Below, in pieces: positions 48,005 through 59,865 of a DNA stretch of 64,000 nucleotides. The notes beneath the pieces were generated by a model. It did not search any database. It was not told the DNA's origin and saw nothing but the letters and a program-made list of their open reading frames with translations. Every line of letters starts with the position of its first letter. Within the stretch, counting starts at the first letter, position 1. A program made the position numbers and the translations under genes. The DNA comes from Anthopleura xanthogrammica (lineage: Eukaryota > Cnidaria > Anthozoa > Actiniaria > Actiniidae). The DNA is taken from contig CAXHSA010000111.1 in the NCBI GenBank assembly GCA_964019055.1, positions 1 through 64,000 of the forward strand, read 5' to 3'.

Positions 48005-51000
48005 CCTGTTTGCTGAAACCCCCACTTTTTGCTCATGATAATACCTCTTGAGATAAAAACACGACGTTTTGGCGAAAAAAAATTCGGTTTTGGCTGAGTA
48101 AAGGTGCTTTTTGGTCAAAAAAGCTGTTTTTTGCTGAGAAAATTTGAAATTTGCTGAGAATTTTCTTTTGCTCAAAACACGACGTTTTCACTGCTAAACG
48201 CAAGTTTTGGCCGAGAAAAGCACATTTTGGGTGTCCAAAACACTGTTTTGCTGGGGGAAAAAACTTTTTAGCCCAAAAAACTGAAAAATGGCCATTTTGG
48301 CTCTCAAAACCAGGTTTTTCGCTTACGGCGTGACCTGTTTGCTGAAACCCCCACTTTTTGCTCATGATAATACCTCTTGAGATAAAAACACGACGTTTTG
48401 GCGAAAAAAAATTCGGTTTTGGCTGAGTAAAGGTGCTTTTTGGTCAAAAAAGCTGTTTTTTGCTGAGAAAATTTGAAATTTGCTGAGAATTTTCTTTTGC
48501 TCAAAACACGACGTTTTCACTGCTAAACGCAAGTTTTGGCCGAGAAAAGCACATTTTGGGTGTCCAAAACACTGTTTTGCTGGGGGAAAAAACTTTTTAG
48601 CCCAAAAAACTGAAAAATGGCCATTTTGGCTCTCAAAACCAGGTTTTTCGCTTACGGCGTGACCTGTTTGCTGAAACCCCCACTTTTTGCTCATGATAAT
48701 ACCTCTTGAGATAAAAACACGACGTTTTGGCGAAAAAAAATTCGGTTTTGGCTGAGTAAAGGTGCTTTTTGGTCAAAAAAGCTGTTTTTTGCTGAGAAAA
48801 TTTGAAATTTGCTGAGAATTTTCTTTTGCTCAAAACACGACGTTTTCACTGCTAAACGCAAGTTTTGGCCGAGAAAAGCACATTTTGGGTGTCCAAAACA
48901 CTGTTTTGCTGGGGGAAAAAACTTTTTAGCCCAAAAAACTGAAAAATGGCCATTTTGGCTCTCAAAACCAGGTTTTTCGCTTACGGCGTGACCTGTTTGC
49001 TGAAACCCCCACTTTTTGCTCATGATAATACCTCTTGAGATAAAAACACGACGTTTTGGCGAAAAAAAATTCGGTTTTGGCTGAGTAAAGGTGCTTTTTG
49101 GTCAAAAAAGCTGTTTTTTGCTGAGAAAATTTGAAATTTGCTGAGAATTTTCTTTTGCTCAAAACACGACGTTTTCACTGCTAAACGCAAGTTTTGGCCG
49201 AGAAAAGCACATTTTGGGTGTCCAAAACACTGTTTTGCTGGGGGAAAAAACTTTTTAGCCCAAAAAACTGAAAAATGGCCATTTTGGCTCTCAAAACCAG
49301 GTTTTTCGCTTACGGCGTGACCTGTTTGCTGAAACCCCCACTTTTTGCTCATGATAATACCTCTTGAGATAAAAACACGACGTTTTGGCGAAAAAAAATT
49401 CGGTTTTGGCTGAGTAAAGGTGCTTTTTGGTCAAAAAAGCTGTTTTTTGCTGAGAAAATTTGAAATTTGCTGAGAATTTTCTTTTGCTCAAAACACGACG
49501 TTTTCACTGCTAAACGCAAGTTTTGGCCGAGAAAAGCACATTTTGGGTGTCCAAAACACTGTTTTGCTGGGGGAAAAAACTTTTTAGCCCAAAAAACTGA
49601 AAAATGGCCATTTTGGCTCTCAAAACCAGGTTTTTCGCTTACGGCGTGACCTGTTTGCTGAAACCCCCACTTTTTGCTCATGATAATACCTCTTGAGATA
49701 AAAACACGACGTTTTGGCGAAAAAAAATTCGGTTTTGGCTGAGTAAAGGTGCTTTTTGGTCAAAAAAGCTGTTTTTTGCTGAGAAAATTTGAAATTTGCT
49801 GAGAATTTTCTTTTGCTCAAAACACGACGTTTTCACTGCTAAACGCAAGTTTTGGCCGAGAAAAGCACATTTTGGGTGTCCAAAACACTGTTTTGCTGGG
49901 GGAAAAAACTTTTTAGCCCAAAAAACTGAAAAATGGCCATTTTGGCTCTCAAAACCAGGTTTTTCGCTTACGGCGTGACCTGTTTGCTGAAACCCCCACT
50001 TTTTGCTCATGATAATACCTCTTGAGATAAAAACACGACGTTTTGGCGAAAAAAAATTCGGTTTTGGCTGAGTAAAGGTGCTTTTTGGTCAAAAAAGCTG
50101 TTTTTTGCTGAGAAAATTTGAAATTTGCTGAGAATTTTCTTTTGCTCAAAACACGACGTTTTCACTGCTAAACGCAAGTTTTGGCCGAGAAAAGCACATT
50201 TTGGGTGTCCAAAACACTGTTTTGCTGGGGGAAAAAACTTTTTAGCCCAAAAAACTGAAAAATGGCCATTTTGGCTCTCAAAACCAGGTTTTTCGCTTAC
50301 GGCGTGACCTGTTTGCTGAAACCCCCACTTTTTGCTCATGATAATACCTCTTGAGATAAAAACACGACGTTTTGGCGAAAAAAAATTCGGTTTTGGCTGA
50401 GTAAAGGTGCTTTTTGGTCAAAAAAGCTGTTTTTTGCTGAGAAAATTTGAAATTTGCTGAGAATTTTCTTTTGCTCAAAACACGACGTTTTCACTGCTAA
50501 ACGCAAGTTTTGGCCGAGAAAAGCACATTTTGGGTGTCCAAAACACTGTTTTGCTGGGGGAAAAAACTTTTTAGCCCAAAAAACTGAAAAATGGCCATTT
50601 TGGCTCTCAAAACCAGGTTTTTCGCTTACGGCGTGACCTGTTTGCTGAAACCCCCACTTTTTGCTCATGATAATACCTCTTGAGATAAAAACACGACGTT
50701 TTGGCGAAAAAAAATTCGGTTTTGGCTGAGTAAAGGTGCTTTTTGGTCAAAAAAGCTGTTTTTTGCTGAGAAAATTTGAAATTTGCTGAGAATTTTCTTT
50801 TGCTCAAAACACGACGTTTTCACTGCTAAACGCAAGTTTTGGCCGAGAAAAGCACATTTTGGGTGTCCAAAACACTGTTTTGCTGGGGGAAAAAACTTTT
50901 TAGCCCAAAAAACTGAAAAATGGCCATTTTGGCTCTCAAAACCAGGTTTTTCGCTTACGGCGTGACCTGTTTGCTGAAACCCCCACTTTTTGCTCATGAT

Positions 51001-52699
51001 AATACCTCTTGAGATAAAAACACGACGTTTTGGCGAAAAAAAATTCGGTTTTGGCTGAGTAAAGGTGCTTTTTGGTCAAAAAAGCTGTTTTTTGCTGAGA
51101 AAATTTGAAATTTGCTGAGAATTTTCTTTTGCTCAAAACACGACGTTTTCACTGCTAAACGCAAGTTTTGGCCGAGAAAAGCACATTTTGGGTGTCCAAA
51201 ACACTGTTTTGCTGGGGGAAAAAACTTTTTAGCCCAAAAAACTGAAAAATGGCCATTTTGGCTCTCAAAACCAGGTTTTTCGCTTACGGCGTGACCTGTT
51301 TGCTGAAACCCCCACTTTTTGCTCATGATAATACCTCTTGAGATAAAAACACGACGTTTTGGCGAAAAAAAATTCGGTTTTGGCTGAGTAAAGGTGCTTT
51401 TTGGTCAAAAAAGCTGTTTTTTGCTGAGAAAATTTGAAATTTGCTGAGAATTTTCTTTTGCTCAAAACACGACGTTTTCACTGCTAAACGCAAGTTTTGG
51501 CCGAGAAAAGCACATTTTGGGTGTCCAAAACACTGTTTTGCTGGGGGAAAAAACTTTTTAGCCCAAAAAACTGAAAAATGGCCATTTTGGCTCTCAAAAC
51601 CAGGTTTTTCGCTTACGGCGTGACCTGTTTGCTGAAACCCCCACTTTTTGCTCATGATAATACCTCTTGAGATAAAAACACGACGTTTTGGCGAAAAAAA
51701 ATTCGGTTTTGGCTGAGTAAAGGTGCTTTTTGGTCAAAAAAGCTGTTCTTTGCTGAGAAAATTTGAAATTTGCTGAGAATTTTCTTTTGCTCAAAACACG
51801 ACGTTTTCACTGCTAAACGCAAGTTTTGGCCGAGAAAAGCACATTTTGGGTGTCCAAAACACTGTTTTGCTGGGGGAAAAAACTTTTTAGCCCAAAAAAC
51901 TGAAAAATGGCCATTTTGGCTCTCAAAACCAGGTTTTTCGCTTACGGCGTGACCTGTTTGCTGAAACCCCCACTTTTTGCTCATGATAATACCTCTTGAG
52001 ATAAAAACACGACGTTTTGGCGAAAAAAAATTCGGTTTTGGCTGCGTAAAGGTGCTTTTTGGTCAAAAAAGCTGTTTTTTGCTGAGAAAATTTGAAATTT
52101 GCTGAGAATTTTCTTTTGCTCAAAACACGACGTTTTCACTGCTAAACGCAAGTTTTGGCCGAGAAAAGCACATTTTGGGTGTCCAAAACACTGTTTTGCT
52201 GGGGGAAAAAACTTTTTAGCCCAAAAAACTGAAAAATGGCCATTTTGGCTCTCAAAACCAGGTTTTTCGCTTACGGCGTGACCTGTTTGCTGAAACCCCC
52301 ACTTTTTGCTCATGATAATACCTCTTGAGATAAAAACACGACGTTTTGGCGAAAAAAAATTCGGTTTTGGCTGAGTAAAGGTGCTTTTTGGTCAAAAAAG
52401 CTGTTTTTTGCTGAGAAAATTTGAAATTTGCTGAGAATTTTCTTTTGCTCAAAACACGACGTTTTCACTGCTAAACGCAAGTTTTGGCCGAGAAAAGCAC
52501 ATTTTGGGTGTCCAAAACACTGTTTTGCTGGGGGAAAAAACTTTTTAGCCCAAAAAACTGAAAAATGGCCATTTTGGCTCTCAAAACCAGGTTTTTCGCT
52601 TACGGCGTGACCTGTTTGCTGAAACCCCCACTTTTTGCTCATGATAATACCTCTTGAGATAAAAACACGACGTTTTGGCGAAAAAAAATTCGGTTTTGG

Positions 52700-55600
52700 C
52701 TGAGTAAAGGTGCTTTTTGGTCAAAAAAGCTGTTTTTTGCTGAGAAAATTTGAAATTTGCTGAGAATTTTCTTTTGCTCAAAGCATGGCGTTTTCACTGC
52801 TAAACGCAAGTTTTGGCCGAGAAAAGCACATTTTGGGTGTCCAAAACACTGTTTTGCTGGGGGAAAAAACTTTTTAGCCCAAAAAACTGAAAAATGGCCA
52901 TTTTGGCTCTCAAAACCAGGTTTTTCGCTTACGGCGTGACCTGTTTGCTGAAACCCCCACTTTTTGCTCATGATAATACCTCTTGAGATAAAAACACGAC
53001 GTTTTGGCGAAAAAAAATTCGGTTTTGGCTGAGTAAAGGTGCTTTATGGTCAAAAAAGCTGTTTTTTGCTGAGAAAATTTGAAATTTGCTGAGAATTTTC
53101 TTTTGCTCAAAACACGACGTTTTCACTGCTAAACGCAAGTTTTGGCCGAGAAAAGCACATTTTGGGTGTCCAAATCACTGTTTTGCTGGGGGGAAAAACT
53201 TTTTAGCCCAAAAAACTGAAAAATGGCCATTTTGGCTCTCAAAACCAGGTTTTTCGCTTACGGCATGACCTGTTTGCTGAAACCCCCACTTTTTGCTCAT
53301 GATAATACCTCTTGAGATAAAAACACGACGTTTTGGCGAAAAAAAATTCGGTTTTGGCTGCGTAAAGGTGCTTTTTGGTCAAAAAAGCTGTTTTTTGCTG
53401 AGAAAATTTGAAATTTGCTGAGAATTTTCTTTTGCTCAAAACACGACGTTTTCACTGCTAAACGCAAGTTTTGGCCGAGAAAAGCACATTTTGGGTGTCC
53501 AAAACACTGTTTTGCTGGGGGAAAAAACTTTTTAGCCCAAAAAACTGAAAAATGGCCATTTTGGCTCTCAAAACCAGGTTTTTCGCTTACGGCGTGACCT
53601 GTTTGCTGAAACCCCCACTTTTTGCTCATGATAATACCTCTTGAGATAAAAACACGACGTTTTGGCGAAAAAAAATTCGGTTTTGGCTGAGTAAAGGTGC
53701 TTTTTGGTCAAAAAAGCCGTTTTTTGCTGAGAAAATTTGAAATTTGCTGAGAATTTTCTTTTGCTTAAAACACGACGTTTTCACTGCTAAACGCAAGTTT
53801 TGGCCGAGAAAAGCACATTTTGGGTGTCCAAAACACTGTTTTGCTGGGGGAAAAAACTTTTTAGCCCAAAAAACTGAAAAATGGCCATTTTGGCTCTCAA
53901 AACCAGGTTTTTCGCTTACGGCGTGACCTGTTTGCTGAAACCCCCACTTTTTGCTCATGATAATACCTCTTGAGATAAAAACACGACGTTTTGGCGAAAA
54001 AAATTCGGTTTTGGCTGAGTAAAGGTGCTTTTTGGTCAAAAAAGCTGTTTTTTGCTGAGAAAATTTGAAATTTGCTGAGAATTTTCTTTTGCTCAAAACA
54101 CGACGTTTTCACTGCTAAACGCAAGTTTTGGCCGAGAAAAGCACATTTTGGGTGTCCAAAACACTGTTTTGCTGGGGGGAAAAACTTTTTAGCCCAAAAA
54201 ACTGAAAAATGGCCATTTTGGCTCTCAAAACCAGGTTTTTCGCTTACGGCGTGACCTGTTTGCTGAAACCCCCACTTTTTGCTCATGATAATACCTCTTG
54301 AGATAAAAACACGACGTTTTGGCGAAAAAAATTCGGTTTTGGCTGAGTAAAGGTGCTTTTTGGTCAAAAAAGCTGTTTTTTGCTGAGAAAATTCGAAATT
54401 TGCTGAGAATTTTCTTTTGCTCAAAACACGACGTTTTCACTGCTAAACGCAAGTTTTGGCCGAGAAAAGCACATTTTGGGTGTCCAAAACACTGTTTTGC
54501 TGGGGGAAAAAACTTTTTAGCCCAAAAAACTGAAAAATGGCCATTTTGGCTCTCAAAACCAGGTTTTTCGCTTACGGCGTGACCTGTTTGCTGAAACCCC
54601 CACTTTTTGCTCATGATAATACCTCTTGAGATAAAAACACGACGTTTTGGCGAAAAAAAATTCGGTTTTGGCTGAGTAAAGGTGCTTTTTGGTCAAAAAA
54701 GCTGTTTTTTGCTGAGAAAATTTGAAATTTGCTGAGAATTTTCTTTTGCTCAAAACACGACGTTTTCACTGCTAAACGCAAGTTTTGGCCGAGAAAAGCA
54801 CATTTTGGGTGTCCAAAACACTGTTTTGCTGGGGGAAAAAACTTTTTAGCCCAAAAAACTGAAAAATGGCCATTTTGGCTCTCAAAACCAGGTTTTTCGC
54901 TTACGGCGTGACCTGTTTGCTGAAACCCCCACTTTTTGCTCATGATAATACCTCTTGAGATAAAAACACGACGTTTTGGCGAAAAAAAATTCGGTTTTGG
55001 CTGAGTAAAGGTGCTTTTTGGTCAAAAAAGCTGTTTTTTGCTGAGAAAATTTGAAATTTGCTGAGAATTTTCTTTTGCTCAAAGCATGGCGTTTTCACTG
55101 CTAAACGCAAGTTTTGGCCGAGAAAAGCACATTTTGGGTGTCCAAAACACTGTTTTGCTGGGGGAAAAAACTTTTTAGCCCAAAAAACTGAAAAATGGCC
55201 ATTTTGGCTCTCAAAACCAGGTTTTTCGCTTACGGCGTGACCTGTTTGCTGAAACCCCCACTTTTTGCTCATGATAATACCTCTTGAGATAAAAACACGA
55301 CGTTTTGGCGAAAAAAAATTCGGTTTTGGCTGAGTAAAGGTGCTTTATGGTCAAAAAAGCTGTTTTTTGTTGAGAAAATTTGAAATTTGCTGAGAATTTT
55401 CTTTTGCTCAAAACACGACGTTTTCACTGCTAAACGCAAGTTTTGGCCGAGAAAAGCACATTTTGGGTGTCCAAATCACTGTTTTGCTGGGGGGAAAAAC
55501 TTTTTAGCCCAAAAAACTGAAAAATGGCCATTTTGGCTCTCAAAACCAGGTTTTTCGCTTACGGCATGACCTGTTTGCTGAAACCCCCACTTTTTGCTCA

Positions 55601-57000
55601 TGATAATACCTCTTGAGATAAAAACACGACGTTTTGGCGAAAAAAAATTCGGTTTTGGCTGCGTAAAGGTGCTTTTTGGTCAAAAAAGCTGTTTTTTGCT
55701 GAGAAAATTTGAAATTTGCTGAGAATTTTCTTTTGCTCAAAACACGACGTTTTCACTGCTAAACGCAAGTTTTGGCCGAGAAAAGCACATTTTGGGTGTC
55801 CAAAACACTGTTTTGCTGGGGGAAAAAACTTTTTAGCCCAAAAAACTGAAAAATGGCCATTTTGGCTCTCAAAACCAGGTTTTTCGCTTACGGCGTGACC
55901 TGTTTGCTGAAACCCCCACTTTTTGCTCATGATAATACCTCTTGAGATAAAAACACGACGTTTTGGCGAAAAAAAATTCGGTTTTGGCTGAGTAAAGGTG
56001 CTTTTTGGTCAAAAAAGCCGTTTTTTGCTGAGAAAATTTGAAATTTGCTGAGAATTTTCTTTTGCTTAAAACACGACGTTTTCACTGCTAAACGCAAGTT
56101 TTGGCCGAGAAAAGCACATTTTGGGTGTCCAAAACACTGTTTTGCTGGGGGAAAAAACTTTTTAGCCCAAAAAACTGAAAAATGGCCATTTTGGCTCTCA
56201 AAACCAGGTTTTTCGCTTACGGCGTGACCTGTTTGCTGAAACCCCCACTTTTTGCTCATGATAATACCTCTTGAGATAAAAACACGACGTTTTGGCGAAA
56301 AAAATTCGGTTTTGGCTGAGTAAAGGTGCTTTTTGGTCAAAAAAGCTGTTTTTTGCTGAGAAAATTTGAAATTTGCTGAGAATTTTCTTTTGCTCAAAAC
56401 ACGACGTTTTCACTGCTAAACGCAAGTTTTGGCCGAGAAAAGCACATTTTGGGTGTCCAAAACACTGTTTTGCTGGGGGGAAAAACTTTTTAGCCCAAAA
56501 AACTGAAAAATGGCCATTTTGGCTCTCAAAACCAGGTTTTTCGCTTACGGCGTGACCTGTTTGCTGAAACCCCCACTTTTTGCTCATGATAATACCTCTT
56601 GAGATAAAAACACGACGTTTTGGCGAAAAAAATTCGGTTTTGGCTGAGTAAAGGTGCTTTTTGGTCAAAAAAGCTGTTTTTTGCTGAGAAAATTCGAAAT
56701 TTGCTGAGAATTTTCTTTTGCTCAAAACACGACGTTTTCACTGCTAAACGCAAGTTTTGGCCGAGAAAAGCACATTTTGGGTGTCCAAAACACTGTTTTG
56801 CTGGGGGAAAAAACTTTTTAGCCCAAAAAACTGAAAAATGGCCATTTTGGCTCTCAAAACCAGGTTTTTCGCTTACGGCGTGACCTGTTTGCTGAAACCC
56901 CCACTTTTTGCTCATGATAATACCTCTTGAGATAAAAACACGACGTTTTGGCGAAAAAAAATTCGGTTTTGGCTGAGTAAAGGTGCTTTTTGGTCAAAAA
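52700..57000. repeat. Seven-monomer block duplicated in tandem (about 2301 bp per copy)
   Basis: A dozen unusual markers in the first copy recur 2301 bp downstream. They include the AAAGCATGGCG change at 52783/55084, CTTTATGG at 53046/55347 and CCAAATCAC at 53175/55476. Further markers are GGCATGACC at 53265/55566, GCTGCGTAAA at 53362/55663, GCCGTTTT at 53718/56019, two seven-A runs, and AATTCGAAAT at 54394/56695. 2301 is seven monomers minus the two bases lost in the seven-A runs. The only difference I found is a C-to-T change near 55370 in the second copy. Left and right limits lie between 52045 and 52783, and between 56695 and about 57288. This is a recent higher-order duplication. Confidence 0.88.
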
Positions 57001-57182
57001 AGCTGTTTTTTGCTGAGAAAATTTGAAATTTGCTGAGAATTTTCTTTTGCTCAAAACACGACGTTTTCACTGCTAAACGCAAGTTTTGGCCGAGAAAAGC
57101 ACATTTTGGGTGTCCAAAACACTGTTTTGCTGGGGGAAAAAACTTTTTAGCCCAAAAAACTGAAAAATGGCCATTTTGGCTC

Positions 57183-58554
57183 TCAAAACCAGGTTTTTCG
57201 CTTACGGCGTGACCTGTTTGCTGAAACCCCCACTTTTTGCTCATGATAATACCTCTTGAGATAAAAACACGACGTTTTGGCGAAAAAAATTCGGTTTTGG
57301 CTGAGTAAAGGTGCTTTTTGGTCAAAAAAGCTGTTTTTTGCTGAGAAAATTTGAAATTTGCTGAGAATATTCTTTTGCTCAAAACACGACGTTTTCACTG
57401 CTAAACGCAAGTTTTGGCCGAGAAAAGCACATTTTGGGTGTCCAAAACACTGTTTTGCTGGGGGAAAAAACTTTTTAGCCCAAAAAACTGCAAAATGGCC
57501 ATTTTGGCTCTCAAAACCAGGTTTTTCGCTTACGGCGTGACCTGTTTGCTGAAACCCCCACTTTTTGCTCATGATAATACCTCTTGAGATAAAAACACGA
57601 CGTTTTGGCGAAAAAATTCGGTTTTGGCTGAGTAAAGGTGCTTTTTGGTCAAAAAAGCTGTTTTTTGCTGAGAAAATTTGAAATTTGCTGAGAATTTTCT
57701 TTTGCTCAAAACACGACGTTTTCACTGCTAAACGCAAGTTTTGGCCGAGAAAAGCACATTTTGGGTGTCCAAAACACTGTTTTGCTGGGGGAAAAAACTT
57801 TTTAGCCCAAAAAACTGAAAAATGGCCATTTTGGCTCTCAAAACCAGGTTTTTCGCTTACGGCGTGACCTGTTTGCTGAAACCCCCACTTTTTGCTCATG
57901 ATAATACCTCTTGAGATAAAAACACGACGTTTTGGCGAAAAAAATTCGGTTTTGGCTGAGTAAAGGTGCTTTTTGGTCAAAAAAGCTGTTTTTTGCTGAG
58001 AAAATTTGAAATTTGCTGAGAATATTCTTTTGCTCAAAACACGACGTTTTCACTGCTAAACGCAAGTTTTGGCCGAGAAAAGCACATTTTGGGTGTCCAA
58101 AACACTGTTTTGCTGGGGGAAAAAACTTTTTAGCCCAAAAAACTGAAAAATGGCCATTTTGGCTCTCAAAACCAGGTTTTTCGCTTACGGCGTGACCTGT
58201 TTGCTGAAACCCCCACTTTTTGCTCATGATAATACCTCTTGAGATAAAAACACGACGTTTTGGCGAAAAAATTCGGTTTTGGCTGAGTAAAGGTGCTTTT
58301 TGGTCAAAAAAGCTGTTTTTTGCTGAGAAAATTTGAAATTTGCTGAGAATTTTCTTTTGCTCAAAACACGACGTTTTCACTGCTAAACGCAAGTTTTGGC
58401 CGAGAAAAGCACATTTTGGGTGTCCAAAACACTGTTTTGCTGGGGGAAAAAACTTTTTAGCCCAAAAAACTGAAAAATGGCCATTTTGGCTCTCAAAACC
58501 AGGTTTTTCGCTTACGGCGTGACCTGTTTGCTGAAACCCCCACTTTTTGCTCAT
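57183..58554. repeat. Dimeric higher-order unit, 655 bp, two copies
   Basis: Monomers alternate between a 7-A and a 6-A version of the GGCGAAAA...TTCGG junction (near 57288, 57613, 57943 and 58264). The GAGAATATTC variant occurs in every second monomer (57369 and 58024, 655 bp apart). The 327-bp monomers are divisible by three and so open long frames (up to 284 codons at 57183-58037) with no sign of coding function. Confidence 0.75.
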
Positions 58555-59865
58555 GATAATACCTCTTGAGATAAAAACACGACGTTTTGGCGAAAAAAAA
58601 TTCGGTTTTGGCTGAGTAAAGGTGCTTTTTGGTCAAAAAAGCTGTTTTTTGCTGAGAAAATTTGAAATTTGCTGAGAATTTTCTTTTGCTCAAAACACGA
58701 CGTTTTCACTGCTAAACGCAAGTTTTGGCCGAGAAAAGCACATTTTGGGTGTCCAAAACACTGTTTTGCTGGGGGAAAAAACTTTTTAGCCCAAAAAACT
58801 GAAAAATGGCCATTTTGGCTCTCAAAACCAGGTTTTTCGCTTACGGCGTGACCTGTTTGCTGAAACCCCCACTTTTTGCTCATGATAATACCTCTTGAGA
58901 TAAAAACACGACGTTTTGGCGAAAAAAAATTCGGTTTTGGCTGAGTAAAGGTGCTTTTTGGTCAAAAAAGCCGTTTTTTGCTGAGAAAATTTGAAATTTG
59001 CTGAGAATTTTCTTTTGCTTAAAACACGACGTTTTCACTGCTAAACGCAAGTTTTGGCCGAGAAAAGCACATTTTGGCTGTCCAAAACACTGTTTTGCTG
59101 GGGGAAAAACTTTTTAGCCCAAAAAACTGAAAAATGGCCATTTTGGCTCTCAAAACCAGGTTTTTCGCTTACGGCGTGACCTGTTTGCTGAAACCCCCAC
59201 TTTTTGCTCATGATAATACCTCTTGAGATAAAAACACGACGTTTTGGCGAAAAAAAAATCGGTTTTGGCTGAGTAAAGGTGCTTTTTGGTCAAAAAAGCT
59301 GTTTTTTGCTGAGAAAATTTGAAATTTGCTGAGAATTTTCTTTTGCTCAAAACACGACGTTTTCACTGCTAAACGCAAGTTTTGGCCGAGAAAAGCACAT
59401 TTTGGGTGTCCAAAACACTGTTTTGCTGGGGGAAAAAACTTTTTAGCCCAAAAAACTGAAAAATGGCCATTTTGGCTCTCAAAACCAGGTTTTTCGCTTA
59501 CGGCGTGACCTGTTTGCTGAAACCCCCACTTTTTGCTCATGATAATACCTCTTGAGATAAAAACACGACGTTTTGGCGAAAAAAAATTCGGTTTTGGCTG
59601 AGTAAAGGTGCTTTTTGGTCAAAAAAGCTGTTTTTTGCTGAGAAAATTTGAAATTTGCTGAGAATTTTCTTTTGCTCAAAACACGACGTTTTCACTGCTA
59701 AACGCAAGTTTTGGCCGAGAAAAGCACATTTTGGGTGTCCAAAACACTGTTTTGCTGGGGGAAAAAACTTTTTAGCCCAAAAAACTGAAAAATGGCCATT
59801 TTGGCTCTCAAAACCAGGTTTTTCGCTTACGGCGTGACCTGTTTGCTGAAACCCCCACTTTTTGC

